Under the pieces are notes generated by a model. It was not told where the DNA came from. It saw nothing but the letters and a program-made list of their open reading frames with translations, and did not search any database. From Sphingomonadales bacterium (GTDB lineage: Bacteria > Pseudomonadota > Alphaproteobacteria > Sphingomonadales > Sphingomonadaceae), in the NCBI GenBank assembly GCA_027488785.1, contig JAIYAY010000018.1, positions 62,001 to 126,000 on the forward strand: a stretch of 64,000 bases of DNA, written 5' to 3'. Shown piece by piece: positions 17,261 to 26,290 of this stretch (position 1 is its first letter; every line of letters starts with the position of its first letter). Both the position numbers and the translations under genes were made by a program.

Positions 17261-18034
17261 ATGAACTTAGCATCGCTTCTCGACCAATTTACGCACGGCG
17301 CAACGCCTCACAAAGTCTCTATTCCACCGAGCTGGCATCAAGGACGCACATCCTATGGCGGCCTGAGCTCCGTTCTGGCCTATCAGGCAGCAATGTTGGC
17401 AGCAGATGACCTTCCTCCTCTGCAATCGGCCCAGATCGCTTTTGTTGGGCCTCTGGCAGGTGAAGTAGACGTCAGCGCACATATCCTGCGGCGCGGTAAG
17501 AACACGGCCTTCATTCAGGCAGAAATATCCGGCGCAGAAGGCGTGGGCCTTTCATGCAATTTCATTTTCATGAACCGCAGGCCAAGCCATTTGGATTATG
17601 CGAATATCGCGGCCCCGAACTTCCCGCTTATTCCAACAGACGATATGGTGCGCAGCGGACCACCTGAGTTTTTTACGGGTCATATGCAATATCCGGATAA
17701 GCGGCTGGAGCTGGGGATGGCGACCAATCGGCTGGCAAGCTGGCATCGGCTAACCGAGCATCAAGGGCTGGACCCCATTGCCGAGCTTATTTGCATCGGT
17801 GACGCCCTGCCGCCATCGGCCATGGGCCTCATGACCGAAAAAGGCATGGTGAGCTCCATGAACTGGCAGATCAATATGTTGACTGATGCTCCGACCACTG
17901 AAAATGGCTGGTGGTATCTATCAAGTGAAACGCACCACGCCGCCAACGGCGCAAGCAGCCAATATATGACGGTGTGGAACAGCCGCGGCGAAGCGGTGAT
18001 GACGGGTATGCAATCCGTCGCAATTTTTGCTTAA
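17261..18034 (+). CDS. TesB-like acyl-CoA thioesterase (double hotdog fold)
   Basis: The 257-residue protein has the two tandem hotdog halves of TesB-type thioesterases, which release free fatty acids from acyl-CoA. The N-terminal half has HQGRTSYGGLSSVLAYQAA with the GG turn before the long helix; the C-terminal half ends in MTVWNSRGEAVMTGMQSVAIF, the usual final strands. The substrate range cannot be read. ATG 17261 has no clear binding site; an upstream ATG at 17255 is closed by a stop at once. Its TAA overlaps the stop of the facing yciB gene in a shared TTAA. Confidence 0.82.
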   Translation: MNLASLLDQFTHGATPHKVSIPPSWHQGRTSYGGLSSVLAYQAAMLAADDLPPLQSAQIAFVGPLAGEVDVSAHILRRGKNTAFIQAEISGAEGVGLSCNFIFMNRRPSHLDYANIAAPNFPLIPTDDMVRSGPPEFFTGHMQYPDKRLELGMATNRLASWHRLTEHQGLDPIAELICIGDALPPSAMGLMTEKGMVSSMNWQINMLTDAPTTENGWWYLSSETHHAANGASSQYMTVWNSRGEAVMTGMQSVAIFA

Positions 18035-18612
18035 GCAGTTGGCTTTGTACGAACCAAGCGCATGGCCAACAAGACAAGGCCAATAACGATAAAATTATCA
18101 ATAAAGGTTTTGTAGAACAGCCAATTATCGGTTGTCAGCAGCTTTGCAGCGCCATAATTCAACGCCGCCATGATGAGGCCGATGACGCCCATCGCAATGG
18201 CAAAGCGGCCCGCATGTATATCCGAATATGGCATATAGCGCGCCAAGCCTTTACCAATATAGGGACCACCCCGCGCACCATCGATGATGAAAAAACTGGC
18301 GGCGATCAAACCCGTTATTGTGCCGCGTAGCTTGATCCATTCGTCATCATTCAACCACACCGCCAACCCAGCCGATATGCACAGCATGAGGATGCCAAAC
18401 AACGCAAGGCCGCCCGTGACGTCGATTTTTGTGATGCGTTGGAACATGACAAGGCCAAAGCCGACGACAACACCAACCAAGGCGGCGGTTTGTAAATCTG
18501 TCATTTTAGCTATGACGTAGAATAATAAACCAGTGGCCACGTCAATGGCGAAAGGCAGGCGGTTGTGGCGCGCGAATACGCCGCTATTCACTTCTGTTGC
18601 TTCCGCGGCCAT
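18031..18612 (-). CDS. yciB: Inner-membrane septation protein A (YciB/IspZ family)
   Basis: A 193-residue inner-membrane protein with about five or six hydrophobic helices (FAIDVATGLLFYVIAKM, AALVGVVVGFGLVMFQRI, VTGGLALFGILMLCISAGL and so on). YciB interacts with cell-envelope and division proteins, and its loss affects osmotic tolerance and septation. The C-terminal TDNWLFYKTFIDNFIVIGL matches the conserved W-Y-K region of the family. It starts three bases after the stop of... its upstream neighbour lies on the same strand (rlmN ends at 18616), so the rlmN stop and this ATG are nearly touching and the two form an operon. Confidence 0.82.
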   Translation of the reverse strand: MAAEATEVNSGVFARHNRLPFAIDVATGLLFYVIAKMTDLQTAALVGVVVGFGLVMFQRITKIDVTGGLALFGILMLCISAGLAVWLNDDEWIKLRGTITGLIAASFFIIDGARGGPYIGKGLARYMPYSDIHAGRFAIAMGVIGLIMAALNYGAAKLLTTDNWLFYKTFIDNFIVIGLVLLAMRLVRTKPTA

Positions 18613-18615
18613 GCC

Positions 18616-19857
18616 TTAACCTAACGCTGCCTGCTTTTCTTCGGCGAGGCGGTCAAGCTCGGCGCGGCTTTTCTTCTCACTGGAGGATTTCAACTGCCCG
18701 CATGCCGCCATGATATCACGGCCACGTGGCGTCCGCACGGGCGCACTGATGCCAGCTTCAAAAATGATGCTGGAAAAACGCTTAATCCGTTCTGGGTCAG
18801 AACATGCATAGTCTGCGCCGGGCCATGGATTGAAGGGGATCAAATTGACCTTGGCGGGCAGTTTATACTGCCGGATGAGGCTGACTAGCTGACGCGCGTC
18901 CTCGTCGCTGTCATTCTTGTCCTTCAACATCACATATTCAAACGTAATCCGCCGCGCGTTGCTGATACCGGGATATTCTGCGCAAGCGCGGAGCAGTTCA
19001 TCAATACCATATTTACGGTTGAGGGGCACCAGTTCGTCACGCACATCCTTAACCACAGCATGCAACGACACCGCCAAGTTGACGTTAATTTCCTCGCCTG
19101 CGCGCGCCATCATCGGCACAACACCCGACGTCGAAAGCGTAATCCGGCGACGCGAGAGACCAAGACCGTCGCCATGCATGACAATCTTCATCGCGTCGCG
19201 GACATTGTCAAAATTATAGAGCGGCTCACCCATCCCCATGAGGACAATGTTGGTCAGCATACGGCCATCGGCAGTGTAATGCCCAACATCGTCGTCGTCA
19301 TCTTCATCCGCCGATGCAAAAGCCATATTGCCCTTTGGCCATTCGCCCAAGGCATCGCGTGCCAGCATGACCTGACCAACAATTTCACCGGGCGTCAGGT
19401 TACGCACCAGCCGCATCGTTCCGGTATGGCAGAAACGGCAATTGAGCGTGCAGCCAACTTGGCTTGAAATGCACAATGTCCCGCGATCTGCATCGGGGAT
19501 AAACACCATTTCATAATCTTGCGCATCATCGGTGCGCAAAAGCCATTTGCGCGTGCCATCGGATGACACTTGCGCTTCAACCACTTCTGGACGACCAATC
19601 ACAAAGCGATCCGCAAGCCAGGGCCGCATCGTCTTGGCAATATCGGTCATAGCCTCAAAGTCGGTGACACCACGATGGTAAATCCAATGAAAAACCTGCT
19701 TAGAGCGGAGCTTTGCCGCCTTTTCGTCCAATTGCGATTCTTCGAACAACTGCCGAATTTGAAGATGGCTCAACCCCATGAGGTCAATGCGTCCATCGCT
19801 GCGCGGGGTAATGGCGCGCGGCGTGACTACGGGGTCGATATGGCCAGGAATCTGCAT
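18616..19857 (-). CDS. rlmN: 23S rRNA (A2503-C2)/tRNA (A37-C2) methyltransferase RlmN
   Basis: A radical-SAM enzyme that methylates C2 of A2503 in 23S rRNA and A37 in some tRNAs. The iron-sulfur cysteines are Cys136, Cys140 and Cys143 ([13 protein letters not shown]). The two catalytic cysteines are Cys129 ([11 protein letters not shown]) and the one in [12 protein letters not shown] near the C-terminus. At 413 residues it is longer than E. coli RlmN (384), partly from an acidic insert [11 protein letters not shown] at residues 182-192, before [15 protein letters not shown]. The start at 19857 is not well supported; a shorter form from MGLSHLQIR is possible. It leads the rlmN-yciB operon and follows a phosphatase gene on the same strand. 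Confidence 0.93.
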   Translation of the reverse strand: MQIPGHIDPVVTPRAITPRSDGRIDLMGLSHLQIRQLFEESQLDEKAAKLRSKQVFHWIYHRGVTDFEAMTDIAKTMRPWLADRFVIGRPEVVEAQVSSDGTRKWLLRTDDAQDYEMVFIPDADRGTLCISSQVGCTLNCRFCHTGTMRLVRNLTPGEIVGQVMLARDALGEWPKGNMAFASADEDDDDDVGHYTADGRMLTNIVLMGMGEPLYNFDNVRDAMKIVMHGDGLGLSRRRITLSTSGVVPMMARAGEEINVNLAVSLHAVVKDVRDELVPLNRKYGIDELLRACAEYPGISNARRITFEYVMLKDKNDSDEDARQLVSLIRQYKLPAKVNLIPFNPWPGADYACSDPERIKRFSSIIFEAGISAPVRTPRGRDIMAACGQLKSSSEKKSRAELDRLAEEKQAALG

Positions 19858-20000
19858 GATAGCCGCGCCTATAAATATGTTGACTATGAAAAGCCAGCGT
19901 TGCGGCTTATTCCCTATGCAACATCTATATCAGGAACTCGTCTGGGTTCACGGTCTTCTTTATGCTTGGGGTACCGATGCCGTTATCTAAGGGGCCGTCT

Positions 20001-20648
20001 TTACGCACGCTCGCCTTGTCCGCTGCCATCGATAACCAAAGCTTCGACACCGTCGCGGATCATCACCATGCTCCCTTGCGCTAGGCTGGGCGCGATGGGC
20101 GCGCCGAACTGCGCCATCGGTTCGACGCCGAGTAGCAACCCACGCAGCACCCGAGCGGTCATCCCATGACAAATGATGAGCATGTCCTGATCAAAAGGTA
20201 ATTCGCCCAACCAATGCAATAGCCGCTGCGCGACATCTTCGTAATATTCGCCGCCTTCGGGCCGGACCGAAAATAATTTATGTTCGGTATCTACGATTGG
20301 ACCGATTTCGGCCGATATATCTGCATAGGTCCGGCTGGACCAACGCCCTACATCAATTTCCAGCAAACGATCGTCGCGTTTTGTGTCGTGCCAATCCGCA
20401 TCAATTTCTTCCGCAACCAAAGCAAGTGTTTGCAGCGCGCGGCCTGCGGTGGACGACCACAGTTGCGGCCGGACGTCAGGCCCAAGATATTCCGCCAACG
20501 CACGCCCCATGTTGCGCGCTTGCACGCAGCCTTCCCAGGTGAGCGGCGTATGCAATTCGGCCTGGCCTTGCATCCGCGCCACCTTGTTAAACACTGTCTC
20601 CCCATGCCGCGCAATGAAAAGCCGTCGATTGTTTGTTGAAATGCCCAT
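20001..20648 (-). CDS. Histidine phosphatase family protein (phosphoglycerate mutase-like)
   Basis: A 215-residue cofactor-independent-looking phosphatase of the PGM branch. The phospho-histidine is His15 in LFIARHGETVFN, and the second catalytic histidine lies in MLIICHGMTARVLRGLL. The LQGQAE..TPLT segment is typical of broad-specificity sugar-phosphate or alpha-ribazole phosphatases (CobC/GpmB group); without cobalamin genes nearby I do not assign a substrate. It is followed by rlmN on the same strand after about 140 bases and is divergent from dnaN. Confidence 0.85.
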   Translation of the reverse strand: MGISTNNRRLFIARHGETVFNKVARMQGQAELHTPLTWEGCVQARNMGRALAEYLGPDVRPQLWSSTAGRALQTLALVAEEIDADWHDTKRDDRLLEIDVGRWSSRTYADISAEIGPIVDTEHKLFSVRPEGGEYYEDVAQRLLHWLGELPFDQDMLIICHGMTARVLRGLLLGVEPMAQFGAPIAPSLAQGSMVMIRDGVEALVIDGSGQGERA

Positions 20649-20790
20649 ATTGTCCTTATTCCACAGGATTTTGTTGGAGGCAAAAGCTATCAGCTTGCCC
20701 TAATGGTCAAAGCGGTTATGGAAGATTCGGCATAGAAATAGGGTTTTTTGGTTGGTTTGCAGACCATCCGGCCCGACAAGGGGAATTTGA

Positions 20791-21906
20791 ATGAGAGCCA
20801 CGATCGAACGCGCGACCCTGCTGAAAAGCCTGAGCCACGTCCAGTCCGTAGTGGAGCGGCGCAACACCATACCGATTTTGTCCAATGTCCTTATCGAAGC
20901 AAGTGAAGGCGGCAAGATTAAGCTGACCGCGACTGACCTTGATTTGCAGGTCATTGAAACCTTTGCCGCCGATGTCGAAACACCCGGCGCAACAACGGTT
21001 TCTGCGCACACATTGTTCGAAATCGCGCGCAAGTTGCCCGATGGTTCGCAAGTGCAGCTGCACGCCGCCGATGGTCGCATGGCCGTCAATGCTGGCCGCG
21101 CGCGTTTCTCGCTCGCGACCCTACCGCGCGAAGATTTCCCGACGATTGCCGAAGGTGACTTACCAACATCGTTTGAAATCCCTGCAAGCTCGCTGATCCA
21201 GATCATCGATAAAACGCGCTTTGCGATTTCGACCGAAGAAACGCGTTATTATCTCAATGGCATTTTCCTGCACGTCACCGACGATGCTGAGCCGGTTTTG
21301 AAGGCAGCGGCGACAGATGGTCACCGCTTGGCGCGCGTGACCTTGCCACGCCCTGCTGGCGCGGAAAACATGCCCGACATTATCGTACCACGCAAATGTG
21401 TTGCGGAAATTCGCAAGCTGCTCGACGAAAGCGGCGACAATGTTATTCAGATTGACCTTTCGGCGAGCAAAATCCGTTTTACCTTTGACAGCGTCATCCT
21501 GACATCAAAGCTGATCGACGGGACGTTCCCCGATTACAGCCGCGTCATTCCCACAGCGAATGACAAATTGCTACGCATCGACCCTAAGGCATTTTCACAG
21601 GGCGTCGATCGCGTTGCGACCATCGCCACCGAAAAAACCCGTGCCGTCAAAATGGCGCTGGATCAGGACAAGATCACCTTGTCCGTCACCAGCCCAGAAA
21701 ACGGCACAGCAGCGGAAGAAGTGACTGGCCAATATAGCAGTGAAGGCTTCGAAATCGGTTTTAACGCGCGCTATTTGATGGACATTTTGGGTGAGATCGA
21801 AGGTGATGTGGTCGAACTCCATTTGGCCGATGCCAGCGCACCGACCTTGATCCGTGAGAATGATAAATCAGCGGCATTATATGTCTTGATGCCGATGCGG
21901 GTTTGA
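20791..21906 (+). CDS. dnaN: DNA polymerase III subunit beta (sliding clamp)
   Basis: The 371-residue ring-forming clamp that tethers the replicative polymerase. It starts MRATIERATLLKSLSHVQSVVERRNTIPIL..., with the conserved ERRNTIPILSNVLIEA, AHTLFEIARKLPDG, the TDGHRLA stretch and the C-terminal YVLMPMRV that lines the peptide-binding pocket for clamp partners. Length and all three clamp domains are complete. It is not beside dnaA or recF here, as is common in sphingomonads. A perfect terminator and a large imperfect palindrome follow. Confidence 0.97.
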   Translation: MRATIERATLLKSLSHVQSVVERRNTIPILSNVLIEASEGGKIKLTATDLDLQVIETFAADVETPGATTVSAHTLFEIARKLPDGSQVQLHAADGRMAVNAGRARFSLATLPREDFPTIAEGDLPTSFEIPASSLIQIIDKTRFAISTEETRYYLNGIFLHVTDDAEPVLKAAATDGHRLARVTLPRPAGAENMPDIIVPRKCVAEIRKLLDESGDNVIQIDLSASKIRFTFDSVILTSKLIDGTFPDYSRVIPTANDKLLRIDPKAFSQGVDRVATIATEKTRAVKMALDQDKITLSVTSPENGTAAEEVTGQYSSEGFEIGFNARYLMDILGEIEGDVVELHLADASAPTLIRENDKSAALYVLMPMRV

Positions 21907-21945
21907 TTTCGGCATAATTTCCGAAAACTAAGTTACTGAAACATG

Positions 21946-21994
21946 TTCAGCATAAAGCCTGGGGCCTATACCATGGCCTAGCCTTTATGCTGAA
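21946..21994. repeat. Long imperfect palindrome downstream of dnaN
   Basis: TTCAGCATAAAG at 21946-21957 is the exact reverse complement of CTTTATGCTGAA at 21983-21994. Inside it the stem continues with GGCC/GGCC around TATACCAT. The roughly 49-base cruciform lies between two convergent genes, just before the dnaN terminator. Confidence 0.7.
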
Positions 21995-21997
21995 GCC

Positions 21998-22026
21998 GGA
22001 GGCCTTAGCGTAAGGTCTCCTTTAAT
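21998..22026 (+). terminator. Terminator after dnaN
   Basis: GGAGGCCTT and AAGGTCTCC form a nine-pair stem (one G-U) with loop AGCGT, followed by TTTAATTT. Confidence 0.75.
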
Positions 22027-22032
22027 TTCCCC

Positions 22033-23775
22033 TTACTCCGCTGCCTCAGCCATCATCACGCTTTGCGGGCCACGGATCACCGTGCCGGGTAGTGCGCCGG
22101 TCATATGTCCATCGCGGAACGTGACCACACCGGACTTGATCGTAGCGACATAACCCGTCGCCTTTTGCAGCAAACGCTTGCCGCCAGCAGGCAAGTCAAA
22201 AGCCAACCAAGGTTTTTGCAGTTTCAGCGTGTCAAAGTCGATCACGTTGATGTCAGCAAGATAGCCGGGCTTCAGCACGCCCCGGTCATTCAGCCCATAT
22301 AGCCGCGCCGTATCATAGCATTGCCGTTTTACCGCGAGTTCAAGCGGGATCGTTCCCCCTTTGCGGTCGCGTGCCCAATAACTCAGAAGGAATGTCGGCG
22401 CGGCGGCATCGCAAATGGTACCGCAATGCGCCCCGCCGTCCGACAGAGAGGCTAACGTATCCTCCGCCTCTAGTAGCTCCTTGGTGAACTCCAGATTGCC
22501 ATCCATATAATTAAGGATCGGCAAATATATCATGCCATTGCCATCATCCGACATGAGCTGGTCATACGCAAATTCAGCGGAGTCTTTGGCTGCGGCGCTA
22601 GCAAAACCGAACACGCTTTCTTCGCGTGTAGGCTCATAGCTAAAATCGTCCGTCAGCGGGAATTGCATTGCCCATGCGGCGGTGACGAGCATGAAAAATG
22701 GCGCCATATCAGGCGAAGGTGACGGTAGATTTTCTTCCGCCAGCAATTGCGCCTTAAACGCAGGGTCAGACAACTTCGCCTTTTGCGCGTCCCAGCCAAG
22801 GTCTTTAATCGCCTGCCAGCTTGGTTTGCGCATGAATGGATGCACTGTGCCGCGCCAGTTCATGATGACACCAATACCCCGCAGCCCGATCGCCGCGATG
22901 ATGTTTGCGCCATTATCATTTGCCGACCGCATCGCCGACATCTGATCCGTCCAGTGCATTTGTTTAATAGGTGATTGCAGCATGGTGAAAACGATCGGCT
23001 GACCTGTTTCTGCCGAAAGCCGATGCATCCAGCCGAATTCATCCCACTCGGGCAACAAATCGGACGTCAATTCAAATACGCCATGACCGGCGCGCGCCAT
23101 CGCCCGGCCAAGCGCCAGCAGTTCCGGTTCGGTCGCAGTTGTGCCGGGCACAAGCTCACCATCGATAGACTTATGCAAGACCGTCCGCGACGTAGAAATG
23201 CCAAGCGCCCCTGCACGCACACCTTCTTCGACCAATCGCCCCATTTCGGCAATGTCGGCGGCCGTAGGTTCTTCATTATCGGCGCCACGTTCCCCCATGA
23301 CATAAGCGCGCAACGCGCCATGCGGAACATGCGTACCGATGTCTACTGTGCGCGGCAGGCGTTCCAGTGCGTCCAAATAATCAGGAAAGCTCTCCCAATC
23401 CCACTTCATACCTTCGGCTAGAGCCGTACCAGGAATGTCCTCCACACCTTCCATCAGGCCGATCAGCCAATCATGCTTTTCCTTGCGCGCAGGCGCAAAG
23501 CCAACGCCGCAATTGCCCATGACAACGGTCGTGACGCCATGCCAGCTGGATGGTGCCATTTCGCTGTCCCAAGTCGCTTGGCCATCATAATGGGTGTGAA
23601 TGTCGACAAATCCGGGCGCGACGACCTTACCGGTCGCATCGATTTCTTCACGGCCCGCTGCAGTGATTTGGCCAACGGCAGTAATAAGGCCGCTATCGAC
23701 CGCAACATCAGCCACAAAGCGCGCCGCGCCCGTGCCATCCACTATAGTTCCGCCGCGAATAACTAGATCATGCAT
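22033..23775 (-). CDS. N-acyl-D-amino-acid deacylase family amidohydrolase
   Basis: A 580-residue metal-dependent hydrolase of the D-aminoacylase group. [16 protein letters not shown] starts the small beta-sandwich, and the metal site His60/His62 lies in [39 protein letters not shown] and the final [13 protein letters not shown] are typical of the family. ATG 23775 has AGGAGA about seven bases upstream, whereas the 51 extra codons of the longer open frame look non-coding. It could hydrolyse N-acyl-D-amino acids or other cyclic or acylated amides; no linked pathway is visible. It is convergent with dnaN. Confidence 0.87.
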   Translation of the reverse strand: MHDLVIRGGTIVDGTGAARFVADVAVDSGLITAVGQITAAGREEIDATGKVVAPGFVDIHTHYDGQATWDSEMAPSSWHGVTTVVMGNCGVGFAPARKEKHDWLIGLMEGVEDIPGTALAEGMKWDWESFPDYLDALERLPRTVDIGTHVPHGALRAYVMGERGADNEEPTAADIAEMGRLVEEGVRAGALGISTSRTVLHKSIDGELVPGTTATEPELLALGRAMARAGHGVFELTSDLLPEWDEFGWMHRLSAETGQPIVFTMLQSPIKQMHWTDQMSAMRSANDNGANIIAAIGLRGIGVIMNWRGTVHPFMRKPSWQAIKDLGWDAQKAKLSDPAFKAQLLAEENLPSPSPDMAPFFMLVTAAWAMQFPLTDDFSYEPTREESVFGFASAAAKDSAEFAYDQLMSDDGNGMIYLPILNYMDGNLEFTKELLEAEDTLASLSDGGAHCGTICDAAAPTFLLSYWARDRKGGTIPLELAVKRQCYDTARLYGLNDRGVLKPGYLADINVIDFDTLKLQKPWLAFDLPAGGKRLLQKATGYVATIKSGVVTFRDGHMTGALPGTVIRGPQSVMMAEAAE

Positions 23776-23968
23776 GCCGACTCTCCTCTTTCCTCCAAAG
23801 GAGCGTATCAGCTTTAACCGTTTAGTTAAACCTCTGCATGTTGTGCAAACAATCCGTTCGTATCGCGCCCGATCGTAATAAGTGAGTTGGTGCGCGACCT
23901 GCAGATATCTCTGCCGCGTCCAACACAAACGGATTCTGGACTTTAGCTTACTCTATGCGCTGCCGCTT

Positions 23969-25186
23969 TTACGATTTACGCCCTGCCAGCAAACGCAAAC
24001 GGAGCGCATTTAGCTTGATAAAGCCTGCTGCATCCTTCTGGTCATAAGCGCCGGCGTCGTCTTCGAAGGTCACAACCTTCTCGCTATACAGGCTGTTGGG
24101 CGACTTGCGTCCAACAACGCTTGCAAGGCCCTTGTAAAGCTTCAAACGCACGGTGCCCGACACATGCACTTGGCTATGGTCTATCGCGGCCTGCAACATT
24201 TCGCGCTCGGGTGAAAACCAAAAGCCGTTGTAAATCAATTCGGCATATTTAGGCATCAGCTCATCTTTCAAATGCGCCGCGCCACGATCCAGCGTGATGC
24301 TTTCAATGCCGCGATGGGCACGCGCATAAATCTCGCCGCCGGGCGTTTCATACATGCCCCGCGACTTCATGCCGACAAAACGATTTTCGACCAGATCAAG
24401 CCGACCAATACCATGCTTGCGCCCCAATTCGTTCAACGCCGTCAACAAGGTTGCGGGCGACATGGCTTCACCATTGAGCGCAACGCCGTCGCCTTTTTCA
24501 AAGTCGATGGCGATATATTCGGGTGTATCGGGCGCGTCTTCGGGATTAACCGTGCGCGAATAAACATAATCGGGTGTCTCGTCCCACGGGTCCTCCAACA
24601 CTTTACCCTCGGACGAGGTGTGCAAAAGGTTAGCGTCGGTTGAAAACGGGCTTTCGCCGCGTTTGTCCTTTGGCACGGGGATCTGGTGCTGCTCGGCCCA
24701 TTCAATCAGGCGCGTACGACTGGTCAGGTCCCATTCGCGCCAAGGCGCAATGACCTTGATATCAGGATTGAGCGCATAAGCTGACAATTCGAAACGCACT
24801 TGGTCATTGCCCTTGCCCGTTGCGCCGTGCGCAATGGCATCAGCGCCCGTTTCCGCCGCAATCTCGATAAGCCGCTTTGAAATCAAAGGCCGCGCAATCG
24901 ACGTGCCCAATAAATAGTCACCTTCATAGCGGGCATTGGCGCGCATCATCGGAAAGACAAAGTCACGGACGAATTCTTCGCGCAGATCATCAATGTAAAT
25001 ATGATGGTCGGGCACACCCATTAGTACAGCCTTGGCACGCGCAGGTTCCAGCTCTTCGCCTTGGCCCAAATCGGCGGTAAAGGTGACGACTTCGCAGCCA
25101 TATTCAACCTGAAGCCATTTCAGGATAACGCTGGTGTCGAGACCGCCCGAATAGGCAAGAACGACTTTCTTGATGCTGTCTGTCAT
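23969..25186 (-). CDS. argG: Argininosuccinate synthase
   Basis: ArgG condenses citrulline and aspartate with ATP in arginine synthesis. The PP-loop AYSGGLDTS is at residues 11-19, followed by [12 protein letters not shown], which binds citrulline and aspartate, and the C-terminal oligomerisation helix. The 405-residue length is exact for the type 1 bacterial enzyme. The gene stands alone between an amidohydrolase and the manganese exporter, all on the minus strand but with gaps that do not suggest one operon. Confidence 0.97.
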   Translation of the reverse strand: MTDSIKKVVLAYSGGLDTSVILKWLQVEYGCEVVTFTADLGQGEELEPARAKAVLMGVPDHHIYIDDLREEFVRDFVFPMMRANARYEGDYLLGTSIARPLISKRLIEIAAETGADAIAHGATGKGNDQVRFELSAYALNPDIKVIAPWREWDLTSRTRLIEWAEQHQIPVPKDKRGESPFSTDANLLHTSSEGKVLEDPWDETPDYVYSRTVNPEDAPDTPEYIAIDFEKGDGVALNGEAMSPATLLTALNELGRKHGIGRLDLVENRFVGMKSRGMYETPGGEIYARAHRGIESITLDRGAAHLKDELMPKYAELIYNGFWFSPEREMLQAAIDHSQVHVSGTVRLKLYKGLASVVGRKSPNSLYSEKVVTFEDDAGAYDQKDAAGFIKLNALRLRLLAGRKS

Positions 25187-25232
25187 ATCAATGTTATTCC
25201 GGAACTAAAATATCTGCGGCGCGCCTAACAGC

Positions 25233-25802
25233 TTAGGCGCGGTTCGACAACTCCCACAACTGCCAAAGTCCGAGAAGCAGAAACATGCTAGCGGCAATGA
25301 AATGCACCGTGCGCAGGGAGATTTTGGCAACCAACCTCTCGCCCAAATAGACCGCAGGCACATTGGCGATCATCATGCCCAATGTAGTCCCAACTGCCAC
25401 GGCCCAAACAGCATGATATTGCGCGCCTAGGGCTATCGTCGCAACCTGCGTCTTATCACCCATTTCGACAAAGAAAAACGCGATGGTGGTCGCAACAAAT
25501 GCACCGCGTTGTGATGCCACTTTAATATCATCATCGACCTTGTCAGGAATAAGCGTCCATGCAGCCATCAATAGGAAACCAATGGCAACCGCATAACGGA
25601 AAGTATCACTCATAAAGATGGCGGCAAGCGTGCTGCCCGCCCATGCGGCAAGTGCGTGATTAGCGATGGTGGCGGTAAAAATGCCCGCGATCACCGGGAT
25701 CGGCTTTTTGAAACGGGTGGCAAGCAATATTGCCAAAAGCATGGTCTTGTCGCCAATTTCGGCAACAGCCACCAGCAAAGCAGAGGTAAAAAAGATGTCC
25801 AT
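25233..25802 (-). CDS. TMEM165/GDT1 family manganese exporter
   Basis: A 189-residue inner-membrane protein with six hydrophobic helices in two halves. Each half carries the family signature: E-I-G-D-K-T at residues 15-20 and E-M-G-D-K-T at 113-118, which form the cation path. Bacterial UPF0016 members (MneA and relatives) export Mn2+. The upstream yybP-ykoY riboswitch, which senses Mn2+, agrees fully with that role. The ATG directly follows CGGGATTTTTC, the end of the riboswitch expression platform, and has no strong binding site of its own. Confidence 0.93.
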   Translation of the reverse strand: MDIFFTSALLVAVAEIGDKTMLLAILLATRFKKPIPVIAGIFTATIANHALAAWAGSTLAAIFMSDTFRYAVAIGFLLMAAWTLIPDKVDDDIKVASQRGAFVATTIAFFFVEMGDKTQVATIALGAQYHAVWAVAVGTTLGMMIANVPAVYLGERLVAKISLRTVHFIAASMFLLLGLWQLWELSNRA

Positions 25803-25807
25803 GAAAA

Positions 25808-26012
25808 ATCCCGGGTCAGGCAGTTTTTCGACGCAATGCCATCAGCCACCCCGCCCGACCAGAACGGATAACCGATGCCATTGGTCTCGCTTTGAACCGC
25901 ATGATCGTTTTCGACCTTGTGGCCCCACATGCACCATGACCTCTCGGCCAAATATGTTGATGCATGTCTCGTTCGGGTGGAACGACTGGCTACTCCCCAG
26001 ATGACTGTCCCG
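25808..26012 (-). promoter_or_regulatory. yybP-ykoY manganese riboswitch with terminator-like expression platform
   Basis: Reading the minus strand from about 26010, the leader contains CTGGGGAGTAGCC (plus positions 25988-26000), ATCAACATA and then GCGAGACC (25883-25890). These are the conserved core segments of the yybP-ykoY aptamer, in the correct order and strand and with about 100 bases between. After the aptamer, GGTCGGGC can pair with GCCTGACC, followed by CGGGATTTTTC right before the exporter ATG, so the switch likely acts on a terminator hairpin and/or the ribosome site. The class responds to Mn2+ by turning expression on (established). Exact stem boundaries are my estimate. Confidence 0.87.
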
Positions 26013-26290
26013 CCACTAATTTGAAGCATCTAAAGTTTCAAGCAGAACCTATTCCGATGGATTTGGGTTCGCTTCAGGTACATTTTACCCCAGCCCAATT
26101 CTCGCGCAAAGCGCGTCGGCTATGATAATTCTTATTTCCATTTAGCTTTATCATCCTGCGAACCCGCTTCATGATGCGTCATCGAATTAACTGCGCGTCC
26201 CGTTTTTTCCTTTTGTCGATGCGCAAGTGCCGTTAGGGGGTGCACAACAATAGAAAACTCCCCAGGCACCGTTTTTACTGGAGCCAGACT
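26013..26290. other. Intergenic region upstream of malate synthase G
   Basis: About 280 bases with no convincing gene. It contains the promoter of the riboswitch transcript on the left and that of glcB on the right. A short minus-strand frame here (26132-26401) overlaps the glcB start region and is not credible. Confidence 0.5.

Noticed and set aside
16854-17273. 139-codon minus-strand frame
   Set aside because: It runs through the tRNA-Val gene and the thioesterase start.
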